A stretch of 47,500 nucleotides of DNA from Symbiodinium natans (GCA_905221605.1 CAJNDS010002823.1:217501-265000); one strand, 5' to 3'. Numbered from the stretch's first letter, positions 9,508-19,385 are shown. A program made the numbers and translations. The notes: a model not told the origin generated them from the letters alone.

Positions 9508-9608
9508 GAACCCTAAACCCTAAACCCAAAACTCTCTCTCTCTCTCTCACCCTAAACCCTAAATCCAAAACCCTAAACCCTAAACCCTGAATCCTAAACC
9601 CTAAACCG
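9508..9608 (-). repeat. Telomere-like tract interrupted by (CT)n
   Basis: CCCTAAA units with an 18-bp CT run at about 9531-9548. Confidence 0.9.
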
Positions 9609-9703
9609 TGGGCGCAGGGCTTTACAAGGATGATCTGGGGTATCCATGCTTTGTTCAGAAGCGGGCCCTGCCTCTGCCAAATGCGTTTTGGGATGCCCCC
9701 CTT

Positions 9704-9774
9704 TTAGGGTTTGGGGGTTTAGGGGTTTAGGGGTTTAGGTGTTTCGGGGTTTCGAGGTTTCGGGGTTTAGGGTT
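9704..9774 (+). repeat. Telomere-like tract of eight-base units
   Basis: Units are GGGGTTTA and GGGGTTTC, one base longer than the seven-base type. Confidence 0.8.
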
Positions 9775-9780
9775 TTCATG

Positions 9781-10240
9781 CCTATTAAGGAGCTGTTCAC
9801 ATAAGTGGGGAACATCCCCATATGTTCCTTGATTTCACGGGGCCTTGGACCCGGGGGGGTGGCCACTTGGAGGCTTTGGCGAGCAAGGCCTCGTGTTCCC
9901 TCTCAAACCGATGACCAGGGGACGCCCCAAATTAAGACCCCTAAACGCGCTTCGAGGGCCACGGGCTTAGGATGCCCTAAACCCGAAACCCCCCTTAGTG
10001 AGGCAATCCTAAACCCCTCAACCCTAGGGTTTAAGACGCTCGTCGCGCAAGACGACTTCGAAGGCCCATCCCAACCCCCAGGGGCTGTGCCTTCAGGTCA
10101 CGAAAGTCCGCGAAGGGTAAGCTGGCCTGAAAGAGTGACCCCTCAAGGAGAGAAGTAATCATCTCCCGAATAGGGATTATAGTTGGGGGAAGCAGAATAC
10201 TTTAAAGGACTGTTCGTATAAAGGGGGCACATCCCAACAT
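9781..10240. repeat. Two half-copies of the TTGGGATGTTCCCC fold-back family
   Basis: 9781-9818 (AAGGAGCTGTTCACATAAG then GGGGAACATCCCC) and 10,186-10,237 (AAAGGACTGTTCGTATAAA then GGGGGCACATCCCAA) match the right arm of the complete copy at 18,196. No left arm was found nearby. The open frame between them (9805-10,158) is not supported as a gene. Confidence 0.55.
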
Positions 10241-11096
10241 AGGGCTTTGTAGAGCTTGGAAGGTGTTCAGGGTTTGTAGGGTTTACAGGGTTATGCGGTA
10301 AAGCACTTGAGGGAGAGACCGTAAACTATACAGGATTCAAGGTGCAGGGCATACGCCTTAGATGCCTTAAGCTACAAAGAGGTCTCGGCAGTTCGAAGAA
10401 ACATACCTCCGAAACGCGAGGCCAAGTGTCAAAAAGGTGATTCCAAACATCTTTGTCAAGGTTTTGCACGGCCGCTGTTTAGTCGTACATGCGTTCGGGG
10501 TCAAGGTTTTCGGGCTTAGGTTTGAATGCCTGGAGATTTTAACGAACAAAGCTGCCCCAACTCCACATGACATCCCGATGATCCTATGCGCACACTTCAT
10601 CCTAAGCAGGCCCCCCCCCCCTCCCGCACGGCTTGCCCTGAAAAGGCCAGCCTCCCTTTCTCGTACTAGAAGGTTGGCCGCAACAACCCTGGTTACCAGG
10701 GTTTGTTTTTTTTTGTCCGCTCAAAACATCGACGTCGAAGACCCCCGCCCCGCACAGAGAGCGCCACGCGCTTAGCAAAACACGGAGGAACTCATCGCAA
10801 ACTCGGGGCTTGCGCATGCTTTCGAGTTTCGGGGCTTACGCTCTGATTTCGCCTGGTACTTGCAAGCTTCTGCCTCTGAAACCTGAATGAAACGGCCGCC
10901 AGTCTTGAGCCAAGACGACTTCAGCCAGAATGGCTTGAGCCATCTAGCTTTGCCGAGGGTTTCCTTCAAGGTTCCGCAGTCGCTTTTTTCATGGGGTTAT
11001 GAGTACCCAAAGCAAGGTGATCACCAGCTGTGCATAATTATAGTTGCCGTGCACGCTTGAGGCCTTTGAGTCTTGCAGAATCGAGCTTTAGTAGGG
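10241..11096. other. Unassigned stretch with short open frames on both strands
   Basis: Open frames lie at plus 10,437-10,775 and minus 10,600-10,367 and 10,969-10,772. The last reads KARWLKPFWLKSSWLK and then a charged stretch, but no domain or splice pair is convincing. 11,000-11,050 resembles the GGTGATAACCAG miniature repeat. Confidence 0.2.
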
Positions 11097-11190
11097 GATC
11101 CGACTCCGACGTATGGGCCCCTAAGTCGGGTCCCTTGATATATAGCCCTTATATACAGTACATATAATAAAGGGCCCATACTTCGGATCC
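11097..11190. repeat. Imperfect inverted repeat with GGATCCGA/TATGGGCCC arms
   Basis: GGATCCGACTCCGACGTATG followed by GGCCC faces AAAGGGCCCATACTTCGGATCC across an AT-rich centre (TTGATATATAGCCCTTATAT). The TCGGATCC end recurs just after at about 11,203. Confidence 0.6.
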
Positions 11191-11246
11191 CATGTAATCA
11201 CTTCGGATCCCTTTGAACAAGGGTACGGGACGCTAAGTGCTCATAA

Positions 11247-11330
11247 CCCCTAAACCCTAACACCCCAAAACCTAAACCCTAAAACTAAACCCGAAAACCC
11301 TAAACGCCTGCACCTTAAACCCTAAACCCA
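11247..11330 (-). repeat. Degenerate telomere-like tract
   Basis: CCCTAAC, CCCTAAA and CCCGAAA units; another short run lies at 11,470-11,503. Between 11,330 and 11,690 nothing else is recognised. Confidence 0.8.
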
Positions 11331-11706
11331 TCATAAAGGGGGTTCCGACCTTAGCTTTAGGTTTCGTAGGGACTCCGGGCTAGTCTCGATGGATGCCGTC
11401 ATCGGCATCCTCGGACATAGGATTTAGTGTTCTACGCAGGGGCTAAGGTTTCAGGGTTCTAGGGTTTTGACCCTAAACCTTAAACCCTAAACCCGAAACC
11501 CTAAATGTTCTGTGCAGGGGCTAGGGTTTTAGGGTACGAGGGTTCTAGAGTTCTAGGGCTTTAGGGTTTTAGAGAGGCTGCGTGGGTTTTTGCGGTGGCT
11601 GAGGGCCCAGCAACGATTTCGATGTCGAGCTCGCGCAGCAGGTTTCTGAGCAACTCCTATAAGAGGGCTGAGTGCGTGGGGACGCCTTCCAACATTGGAA
11701 CATTTG

Positions 11707-11872
11707 GGAGTTTCCAAAAATAGGGGTATCATTTTGGGGTTCCCATAATGAGGGTTATAGTATTTTGGGGCATATTCAGAGTACCCCTATTTTGGGGAAT
11801 ACCCCCTAAACCCTAAACCCTAAACCCTAAACCCTAAACCCTAAACCCTAAACCCTAAACCCTAAACCCTAT
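11707..11872. repeat. Inverted repeat followed directly by a telomere-like tract
   Basis: GTTTCCAAAAATAGGGGTA at 11,713 faces TACCCCTATTTTGGGGAA at about 11,780. Imm­ediately after come about ten perfect CCCTAAA units (11,803-11,872). Confidence 0.7.
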
Positions 11873-12007
11873 GTAAACTCTAAACCTGCACCTTTGTGCA
11901 GATCGAGGCTGTTCGCTGGCCCGCAGTGAGCCTCAGGCCTCAACCCCCTGGGGTTTGTTTGCCACCCGCTTAGGTCAAGGGGGTTTCGGGTTTAGGGATT
12001 CGGATTT

Positions 12008-12072
12008 GTTGTTTAGGGTTTAGGGTTTAGGGTTTAGGGTTTAGGGTTTAGGGTTTAGGGTTTAGGGTGTAG
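12008..12072 (+). repeat. Telomere-like tract, nearly pure
   Basis: About eight TTTAGGG units, immediately left of the AACCG repeat block. Confidence 0.95.
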
Positions 12073-12091
12073 GCACCAAAATCTCACAAAC

Positions 12092-12235
12092 AGGAAGGTT
12101 CTGGAACCGAACCGGAACCGCACGAACCGAACCGCCACGAACCGAACCGCCAAAACCGGCCGGCAAACACGAACCGTAGGAACCGTGAACCGCAAGGGAA
12201 CCGAAAACCGGAACCGTTTCGACAGCGAACCGGTC
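12092..12235 (+). repeat. AACCG-rich direct repeat, left copy
   Basis: Starts TCTGGAACCGAACCG and continues as imperfect (CGAACCGAAC)n. The same kind of sequence in the same orientation lies at 14,249-14,370, so the two bracket the minisatellite as direct repeats. Confidence 0.85.
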
Positions 12236-12591
12236 TCGGCCAGGAGCCCAAGTCAAATAGAGCATGGTACGGAAATCCCTCCAAACTTGTTTTGAAACAA
12301 TCAAACGGTCGCAAAAACATGACTCGGTTCTCGGTTAACCCTCCAAAATTGAAGGGTCTTGGAGGTGCAAAGTTTTAAGATATCATGGTTTCTATCCGGA
12401 TGTTCAGCCTAGAATCAAGTTTTGGCCCCTTCAAACTCATCATTGGAGATGTGCACAGAGCCCAAACATTTCTGTCACGATTGGAGTGAAGAGGTTTTGT
12501 TGAGGTTTCGAGGTCCTTAAACCTATATTGCATGGTCGGGGGCCAGAAAAATAATTCCGATGACCTGAACTTTCTACTATTTCGGGGTACG

Positions 12592-14170
12592 CAGGCAGGT
12601 TCTCCCAAAACGTGCAGGTTTCCAGGTTTGGACCCCCCAAAACGTTGACGTTTCCAGGTTTGGACCCCGCAAACGTGCAGGTTTCCAGGTTTGGACCCCC
12701 CAAAACGTTGACGTTTCCAGGTTTGAGCCCTTAAAACGTGCAGGTTTCCAGATTTGGACCCCCCCAAAACCAAAACGTGCAGGTTCCAGGTTTCCAAACC
12801 TGGAAGTTTTCGGGAATCCAAACCTGGAAACCTGCATGTTTTGGGGGGTCCAAACCTCGAAACCTGCACGTTTGGGGGGTCCAAACCTGGAAACCTGCAC
12901 ATTTAGCTTGCATGGCCAGGGCCATGTGAACGGAGCTGGGGTCCAAACCTGGACCTGCACGTTTTGGGGGGTCCAAACCTGGAAACCTGCAGGTCCAAAC
13001 CTCGTTTTGGGGGGTCCAAACCTGGAAACCTGCGGCAGGTTTCCAGGACCCCTGAAACGTGCAGTTTTCCAGGTTTGGACCTGCCAAAACGTGCAGGTTT
13101 CCAGGTTTGGACCCCCCAAAACGTGCAGGTTTCCAGGTTTGGACCCTTCAAACGTGCAGGTTTGCAGGTTTGCAGGTTTGGACCCCGCCAAAGCAGGTTT
13201 CCAGGTTTGGACCCCCCAAAACGTGCAGGTTTCCAGATTTAGACCCCCCCAAAACGTGCAGGGATCCAAACCTGGAAACCTGCACGTTTTGGGAGGTCCA
13301 AACCTGGAAACCTGCACGTTTGGGGGGTCCAAACCTGGAAACCTGCACGTTTTGGGAGGTCCAAACCTGGAAACCTGCATCCAAACCTGGAAATGTCAAC
13401 GTTTCGGGGGGTCCAAACCTGGAAACCTGCATGTTTTGGGGGTTCCAAACCTGGAAACCTGCAGGTCCAAACCTGGAAACTGCATGTTTTGGGGGGTCCA
13501 AACCTGGAAACGTCAACGTTTTGGGGTCCAAACCTGGAAACCTGCGGCAGGTTTTCAGGATTTTTGAAACGTGCAGGTTTCCAGGTTTGGACCTGCCAAA
13601 ACGTGCAGGTTTCCAGGTTTGGACCCCCAAACGTGCAGGTTTGCAGGTTTGCAGGTCCCCAAAACGTGCAGGTTTCCAGGTTTGGAGCCCCCAAAACGTG
13701 CAGGTTTCCAGATTTGGACCCCCCCAAAACGTGCAGGTTTCCAGGTTTGGACCCCCAAAACGCGCAGGTTCCAGGTCCAAACGTGCGTGCAGGTTTCCGG
13801 GTTTGGACCCCCTAAACGTGCAGGTTTCCAGGTTTGGACCCCCCAAAACGATGTTTGGGGGTCCAAACCTGGAAACCTGCACGTTTGGGGGGTCCAAACC
13901 TGGAAACCTGCACGTTTTGGGAGGTCCAAACCGATCGCCTGTCAAAGGGATCGCGGAAAGGTTGTGGAGTGTACACAACACAACAAAGACAACTTACTTT
14001 ACAGGACACTAAACGTTAAGGTCGGCTTGCACTTGCGGACCTAAGGGTCCCTAACCCAAAACTCAACGTTTGGGTTTGGGGGGTCCAAACCTGGAAACCT
14101 GCACGTTTCCGGGGTCCAAACCTGGAAACCTGCACGTTTGGGGGGTCCAAACCTGGAAACCTGCCCTCAA
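12592..14170. repeat. Minisatellite with blocks in alternating orientation
   Basis: The ~35-bp unit is GTCCAAACCTGGAAACCTGC followed by ACGTTTTGGGG. It runs as reverse complement at about 12,592-12,790, forward to 13,040, reverse to 13,260, forward to 13,550, reverse to 13,850, then forward to 13,935, and again at 14,070-14,165. The 13,935-14,070 gap is unique sequence. Long open frames on both strands (up to 317 codons) arise from the repeat: several frames of the same DNA are open and all give the same PNLETC/VQVSRFG pattern, so I do not call them genes. Confidence 0.9.
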
Positions 14171-14248
14171 GGAAAAGTTTTGGGGAGTCGAAACATATCA
14201 GAAGGGTCCAGAACATGAGGGCTTCGGTGTGTTTAGGGCTTTCGGGTT

Positions 14249-14370
14249 TTCTGGAACCGAACCGAACCGAACCGAGTGCGCACAGAACCGTTAGGAACCG
14301 GAACCGCCGAACGAACCGAACCGCTACGAACCGCCGGCCCGGGAACCGACACGAACCGAACCGAACCGGA
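14249..14370 (+). repeat. AACCG-rich direct repeat, right copy
   Basis: Starts CTGGAACCGAACCGAACCG like the left copy at 12,098. It could be the second flank of a ~2.3-kb unit. Confidence 0.85.
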
Positions 14371-14684
14371 ACTTTACTGCACAAAGGGCTTTCGCCTGAC
14401 AAAGCAACCGTTCTCGAGAAAGGATTCTTGGCCAACTGTCCTCTGGCACCACGAACTCCTCGCAATCGATTCCTTCACCTCGCACACAGTTGCCTGGACT
14501 CCTTTTAGAATCTTAACAAAATAGTTTTCAATACTCCCTTGGGTTTTGATCAAAAGAAAATATCGAGTAGTTTTTAAGGGGCTGTAGTTGATCAGCGAGC
14601 TGTGACGGGAGAGCTAACAGGGCATTCGGGCTGATGCTAACACAGGGTTCATCTAGAACCCAGTCAGCATAACATCGTAGCTGT
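14371..14684. other. Unassigned stretch
   Basis: A plus frame continues to about 14,524 but follows from the AACCG repeat. Nothing recognised. Confidence 0.3.
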
Positions 14685-14755
14685 AGAGCCCATATATATA
14701 TATATGTATATATATATACACACATATACTATGTAGGCATATGGACCCTTAGGGG
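14685..14755. repeat. AT-rich hairpin of the GGGTCCATG family
   Basis: GAGCCCATATATATATATAT, then TATATATACACACATATAC, ends in GGCATATGGACCCTTA. The last motif is the reverse complement of the family end seen at 15,892. Confidence 0.5.
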
Positions 14756-14875
14756 TAAACAACCTGAGGACCTGACTGATGCTCTTCACCTCTCGTACAA
14801 ATGCGACGTGGTGCAAATCCAGCCTGCCAAGTCAAAGCGATAGCGAAGGCCGTACCTGAGGCTGGCTTTCTGTTA

Positions 14876-14920
14876 AGCCCTAAGCCCTATAAGCCCTAAA
14901 CCCGAAACCCTAAACCCTGA
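14876..14920 (-). repeat. Short telomere-like tract (CCCTAAG/CCCTAAA)
   Basis: Five to six units with AAGCCCT variants. 14,998-15,132 may be another GGGTCCA-ended hairpin (GGGTCCACGTGCC ... GGTGCATGGACCC). Confidence 0.7.
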
Positions 14921-15254
14921 ACGCTGGTGCGGTTGCGGGTTCTCGGATCCCATAGCTCTAGCGACTATCGCGCTGCTACCAAGAGTTTGTCAAGCCCTCG
15001 GGGTCCACGTGCCTCCCAAACTAGGGGTGCCCCTTTCATACCCCAAACAGAACAGAATCCCCTTAGAGGAAGGCAACCCCTATTTTCGGAAACCCCCATA
15101 TAGTGTGTCCCCATGGGTGCATGGACCCTTTTTGGGATTGCAAATGGCTGTGACCTGTTGCCTCCTCGGCTTCTTAAGAAGGCCACGATGTGACCAGCAA
15201 TGAAGGGCTTAGTTTCAGGAGACAAAAGGAGGGACCCTTATAACCACAATTTGC

Positions 15255-15490
15255 CTAAGAATCCCCCCCAAAAAATCTTCCGAAAGCCCCAAGACCTAAA
15301 TCCTGTAAGTTCCTAGTAAACTCAGAAACCCCTAAACACCCCTCACAAACCCCGAATAAACCCCAAAATAACCCCCCCCCCCCAAAAAAAAAAAAAAAAA
15401 AAAGAAAAACCCTAATAAACCGCGAATAACCCCACAATAAACCCCCCCCTAGTAAACCCCCTGAAAAACCCCCCAATAAACCCCTAAAGC
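15255..15490 (+). repeat. Degenerate AATAAACCCC-type repeat with homopolymers
   Basis: Many spaced AATAAACCCC/AATAACCCC words surround a C run and a run of about 19 A (15,383-15,402). Confidence 0.6.
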
Positions 15491-15551
15491 CCCACTTCGA
15501 CTCAGCCCCCGGCTGGGCAGTTCCATGCTGAATCCTGTGGGTTTCGGCGTT

Positions 15552-15614
15552 GGGGGTTTAGGGTTTAGGGTTTAGGGTTTAGGGTTTAGGGTTTAGGGTT
15601 TAGGGTTTAGGGTT
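15552..15614 (+). repeat. Telomere-like tract, pure TTTAGGG
   Basis: About nine units. Confidence 0.95.
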
Positions 15615-15891
15615 GGGAAGCTTAGGATTACACGGGCTTCTGCTGCTCTCGAGCTCAGGGCTCAGAGTTTGAAGAGGGCGGTAGGGTTTTCTCATAATAG
15701 AAGAATACAATCAGATGAGATAATAAGAGAACAAAAATAATATGAGAATATAGTAATAGAAGGATATGACAGTATAACATAATCGCGCGGGCATGTTGGC
15801 GTTTGGGATTTGCTGCAATATGCCAGGGGGTGAGTGAGGACTCTGGCCTTACTCTTTGTTGCAGTATGCGACAATTAACCTTGGGTTTACC

Positions 15892-15997
15892 CTAAGGGTC
15901 CATGTACCTGAATAGGGAATACTTGGGCCTTCGAGCACCTCCTATTTTGGGACTTTTGGGGTCAAGTACATAAGAATATGGTACGTGCACCCTTATT
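15892..15997. repeat. Fold-back element, GGGTCCATGTACC family
   Basis: CTAAGGGTCCATGTACCTGA at the left faces GAATATGGTACGTGCACCCTTA at the right. Related ends occur at 4461, 14,740 and 38,388. The right arm overlaps the stop codon of the candidate exon that ends at 15,993. Confidence 0.6.
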
Positions 15998-16467
15998 GTT
16001 TAGGCAAGAGCAGAATAACCAGCCTTGCCCTGCCGTTGTATTGGGTGACTGCACTATCCCTCCCGACAGAATATGCCCCGTTTAAAGTGTCTCCCGAGTG
16101 CTTTGTCAACCCTTTTGCATAAATTGCCCGGGACATGCATCGAAGCACAAACTAAAGTGCAGATCATCTCGACTGGGTTAGGGGGAACTGGGAAAATGAC
16201 GAGTTGAAGTTGTACGGTTTGTTCGTCGGGGCTCAGGCATGTGGGTGTGATACTAACAGCACATTTAAGCCTAAAATGGCATGCTAAACTCGAAGCTTAG
16301 GGCTGGTTACAGATGACAAGGTTCTGCATCGCCACCCCCTGGACCTTCAGTTACCTCAGGCGCGCACTGGGTGCGTGTGTCGGCATCTGCAAATGTCACC
16401 CGTAAGAGCTCGGACTCGTAGACCAGGTCCTCTTCGGCTTCGAAGCCACACTTCGTGTAACAAAAGT
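15993..16467 (-). CDS. Candidate two-exon gene 3' end, unrecognised protein
   Basis: Minus-strand exon 16,467-16,355 has a strong acceptor (TTTGTTTTTGCCCAG) and donor (CCTGAG/GTAACT). It encodes 37 full codons of acidic, ordinary-looking protein (for example CGFEAEEDLVYESELLRVTF) with about two thirds of third positions G or C. It ends in phase 0. A second piece, 16,151-15,993, follows acceptor CTGCACTTTAG in phase 0 and runs 52 codons to a TAA (for example SRAIYAKGLTKHSGD). An upstream ATG-led frame from 16,796 (MAKPKVAALFRRECLERR) may be an earlier exon, ending in a GC-type donor and separated by the telomere-like tract at 16,650-16,727. No domain is recognised. Splice signals here are among the best in the window. 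Confidence 0.4.
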
Positions 16468-16649
16468 CTGGGCAAAAACAAATTAAAAGGGTTTAGGAGT
16501 TTAGTGCTGGGCCTTGTAGCCACATAACATTTGATCGTGACACTTCCTTCCTAGCTTTGTTTTGTTTTGACGTGTGTGCTAGTGGTGCTTCATGGTGGCG
16601 TGGAGGGCACGTTGCGGAGGCCGTGAGATCGCGACTTCGGCACGGTACA

Positions 16650-16727
16650 AGGGTTTAGAGTTTAGGGTTTAGGGTTTAGATGGGTTTAAGGTTTAGGGTT
16701 TGGGATTTGGGGTTTAGGGTTTAGGGT
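16650..16727 (+). repeat. Telomere-like tract
   Basis: TTTAGAG, TTTAGGG and TTTGGG units. It would lie inside an intron of the minus-strand candidate gene. Confidence 0.9.
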
Positions 16728-17133
16728 CATTGCTTCTGTTTGCCTTCTCTCCAAGCACTCGCGCCTGAACAAGGCTGCTACTTTAGGCTTGGCCATGTAG
16801 ACCCCTAGACACTGATCGCACGGGACGGAATCCATATGACCAGCTCGCTGAGAATCTTTCAAGGTCTACAGACGGTCTACAGCAATAAGCCGACACCCTT
16901 TGAGTCAGCAAAACCGCGAAATCACGGTTTAAGTGCTAGGAACGGTACGTCCTACACTTCCGCATGTACCTCATATAAAGAGCCTTTACGCATCCCTACA
17001 TGCCGGGAATTTTCTGTCCCAGCATTTCTCGTGGTCGGAATGGGTTTGAAGGTTTGGGGTGTGGGGTTTCGTTTAGGGACCCTAGGGCCCATATAGTGAA
17101 TACCTGACAGGGGCTTCCAACCCCCGAACTTTC

Positions 17134-18134
17134 TCAAGACCCCAGCCCTTCTTGCAACAAAGCATGCTGAGCCTGCGCCTGCTCAGCAATGCGAGCCATG
17201 ATGTCCGCGTCCACCTTGGGGTCTCCATGTAGCTGGGCAGAAATCACGGTTTAGGGTTTAGGGTTTCGGGTTTAGGGGCCAGGGGTGGTTCCAAAGGTCG
17301 TCCGCCGCGGCTTGCTATGGCTTGCTACTGCTTGCTACATCATGATGGGGGGTCTCAGGGCTTGCCGGTTGTCAGGGACCATGGTCTTCTAACCCCTTAA
17401 CCCTTAACCGCTTAAACCCTTAACAGCTTAACCCCTTAATCCCTTAACCCCATAACCCCTCAACCCCTAAACCGCTGAACCCCTCAACCCTAAACCCCGA
17501 AATCCTAAACCCCGAAATCCTAAACCCTACGGACCTCAGGCGAAGGGGCCTTCAAAGGATCACCAAGCCGCGGCTTGAAAGCTTTGGGGGCGGGAATCCC
17601 TCCGTCTTGGGAGGCCTCAAACACCCCAGACTTCAGAAGCGCAGGGCTGAAACGTGAGGAAGGTTGAGGGTTTAGGGTTTGTAGGGTTTAGGGTTTAGGG
17701 TTTAGGGTTTAGGGTTTAGGGTTTAGGGTTTAGGGTTTAGGGTTTAGGGTTTAGGGTTTAGGGTTTAGGGTTTAGGGTTTAGGGTTTAGGGTTTAGGGTT
17801 CTTTTGGCACCCGGCTAGCCACAGCACTGCGGGGTTTCATGGTCGGGTTTAGGGTTTAGGGTTTGGGGTTTGGGGTTTGGGGTTTAGGGTTTAGGGTTTA
17901 GGTTTTTTTTGCCTAGGGTTTAGGGCTTCGGGCATTTCAGGGGGTAGGTTCCTGAAGAACTGTGCCCCGAGCTTCGGGAGCTTGCTTAAGTTCTACCTCG
18001 GCACTGTGGTGATGAGAAGAAGCCCGCCGGAACACAGCTTGCCTCTCGGGATAGGTACGCATCTTTCTGGGTTTCAGGGTTTTGGAGGCTTGGGGTGTGA
18101 AATCAGGAAGGGATTCGCCAGAGAGCTCAACACC
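17134..18134 (-). CDS. Candidate three-exon gene 3' end, unrecognised protein
   Basis: Three minus-strand pieces, all of whole codons. 18,134-17,997: 46 codons, acceptor CTTCAACTACAG, donor GCCGAG/GTAGAA, basic/serine-rich (for example TLKPRKMRTYPERQAVFRR). 17,630-17,535: 32 codons, acceptor CTTCTGAAG, donor CCTGAG/GTCCGT, translation SGVFEASQDGGIPAPKAFKP. 17,232-17,134: 32 codons then TGA, acceptor GATTTCTGCCCAG, predicted helix VDADIMARIAEQAQAQHALL. The two introns (366 and 302 nt) are mostly telomere-like DNA. For the middle exon a stronger acceptor (TTTCAG, 17,646) exists but is out of phase. Plus-strand frames over the first two exons are also open but less ordinary. No domain is recognised. 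Confidence 0.38.
17394..17530 (-). repeat. Telomere-like tract with CCTTAAC and CCCCGAAATCCTAAA variants
   Basis: Starts as CCCTTAA/CCGCTTAA units and shifts to CCCCGAAATCCTAAA dimers. It fills most of the 302-nt intron proposed between 17,534 and 17,233. Confidence 0.85.
17665..17935 (+). repeat. Long telomere-like tract in a proposed intron
   Basis: About twenty TTTAGGG units, a short unique piece (17,803-17,842), then more TTTAGGG/TTTGGGG. It makes up most of the proposed intron 17,631-17,996. Confidence 0.95.
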
Positions 18135-18195
18135 CTGTAGTTGAAGGTTATTGGAACAAGACCACTGGTGAAGTCTCACAGTTTGAGGGTGTAGC

Positions 18196-18296
18196 TTGGG
18201 ATGTCCCCCCGTATACTAACAGTCCTTGATAGGGATTATCGTACCCAGGACGATAATCCCTACGAAGGACTGTTCGTATAAGGGGGAACATCCCAA
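18196..18296. mobile_element. Complete 101-bp fold-back miniature element
   Basis: Ends are TTGGGATGTCCCCCCGTATA and its near-exact reverse complement. The inner GATAGGGATTATCGT / ACGATAATCCCTAC also pair, giving arms of about 47 bases around a loop of about 7. Related copies: 35,062-35,153, 35,872-36,026, 37,961-38,026, and partial arms at 9781, 10,186 and 45,492. It lies between the divergent candidate genes ending at 18,134 and starting at 18,309. No transposase is encoded. Confidence 0.8.
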
Positions 18297-18308
18297 GATG
18301 TAACGCAG

Positions 18309-19385
18309 GATCATCTTTCTACTGGGCCGAGTTGCTTGTGCCTCCACTCAATCCAGAGGTTTCCAAAGCTCAAGATGAAAACACGGAAGCGAACACCCAA
18401 AAACACCCCAGACCCCCCAAACCCAAGTCGCCATGCCCAGCTATTGGGGAGAGCTTTCTTGGGGGTCTAAGGGCTGCGGGATGTAGTCAGCTTTGGCAAG
18501 AGGTCGAAAAGCTAAGGCTTTGACTGACCTGGGGCTGTAGTTGCCTCTTTGTTGGGGGGGGCTGTGGGCTTTTGAGGTTGCAGGGGGTGCTTCGAGGAGG
18601 TTTGGGACAAAACCCTTTTCCCAGAAAGGGAAAATATATCAGACCCAGAGCTGCTGCTGCAAGCGAATGGTAACTTGGGTTACCCTTTTTGGCCCACCAG
18701 GTTATTTGAAGTGCCTGTATATAAGCAACCGTGACTGTGACCACTGGTGAGCCTTCGAAAGCTAGGGGGGGGGGGGGGGGTCAGACCCCAGATGTCTCAT
18801 GTGCCTGCAGCATTTTGGAGGAAACTCCGTGCCATCTCGCGGGAACTGAACGCATAATGCCTTGGTCGTCTGACGGCCACTGCCAGAATCCACATGAACA
18901 GCTGCTGCGGTAGGTTGATCTCGGCTTAGCAAGACTCTATGCTTCACGCTCCCCACTCAATCATTGGGAGCTACAGGGCAGTCCAGGTAGCCTGCTCTAT
19001 GCACTTGGGGCCGGAGGGTTTAGGGTTTAGGGTTTAGCGGGCCATAGCAGCGTTCCAACCCTACTCTTGGCAAAGATTAAGTTTCAGGCCTCGAAAGGGT
19101 ACACGCCAAAGGAAATTAAGCTGAGGGATCGCCTGCAAACTGAAGTGCAGAGCCTGAGGGATGAAGATCACACCATTATCCTGTATGGAAGCCGATATCA
19201 GGTACGCTTTAGGCCTCCTGCTTTATAGGAAGACATGTCGTCAGGTGCAGCCAAGAGTGCAAAGCAAATTGGATGGACGCCACGTGAAACCACTGCGGCT
19301 CATCATCGTTCGGCCTCAAGCCATGTCGTTTGGCCACTCGAATTTTGCACAAGGACACAAGACTTTTCGCACATTGTGTGAGTAG
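18309..19385 (+). CDS. Candidate four-exon gene 3' end, unrecognised protein
   Basis: Phase-compatible plus-strand pieces: 18,309-18,516 (acceptor GTAACGCAG; NPEVSKAQDENTEANTQKHP; GC-type donor CTAAG/GCTTTG), 18,584-18,669 (acceptor GAGGTTGCAG; CFEEVWDKTLFPERENISDP; donor AATG/GTAACT), 19,038-19,201 (acceptor is the last TTTAG of a telomere-like tract; KGYTPKEIKLRDRLQTEVQS; donor TATCAG/GTACGC) and 19,245-19,385 (acceptor GTCGTCAG, stop TAG). The last intron would be only 43 nt. The third exon is charged and helix-prone. No domain is recognised. The stop lies about 150 bases before the large satellite. Opposite-strand frames are open in places, so the model needs transcripts. Confidence 0.36.
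19016..19037 (+). repeat. Short telomere-like tract forming a candidate splice acceptor
   Basis: Three TTTAGGG-type units; the last ends GGTTTAG and the candidate exon begins at the next base in the correct phase. Confidence 0.7.

Noticed and set aside
12375-14012. Open frames of 140 to 317 codons on both strands
   Set aside because: They translate a flip-flop minisatellite; several frames of the same bases are open and all give the same PNLETC / VSRFG patterns.
17540-18054. Plus-strand exons 17,540-17,662 and 17,941-18,054 joined to the plus-strand gene at 18,309
   Set aside because: They are open and in phase, but the minus strand over the same bases has more ordinary protein composition and equally good splice sites.
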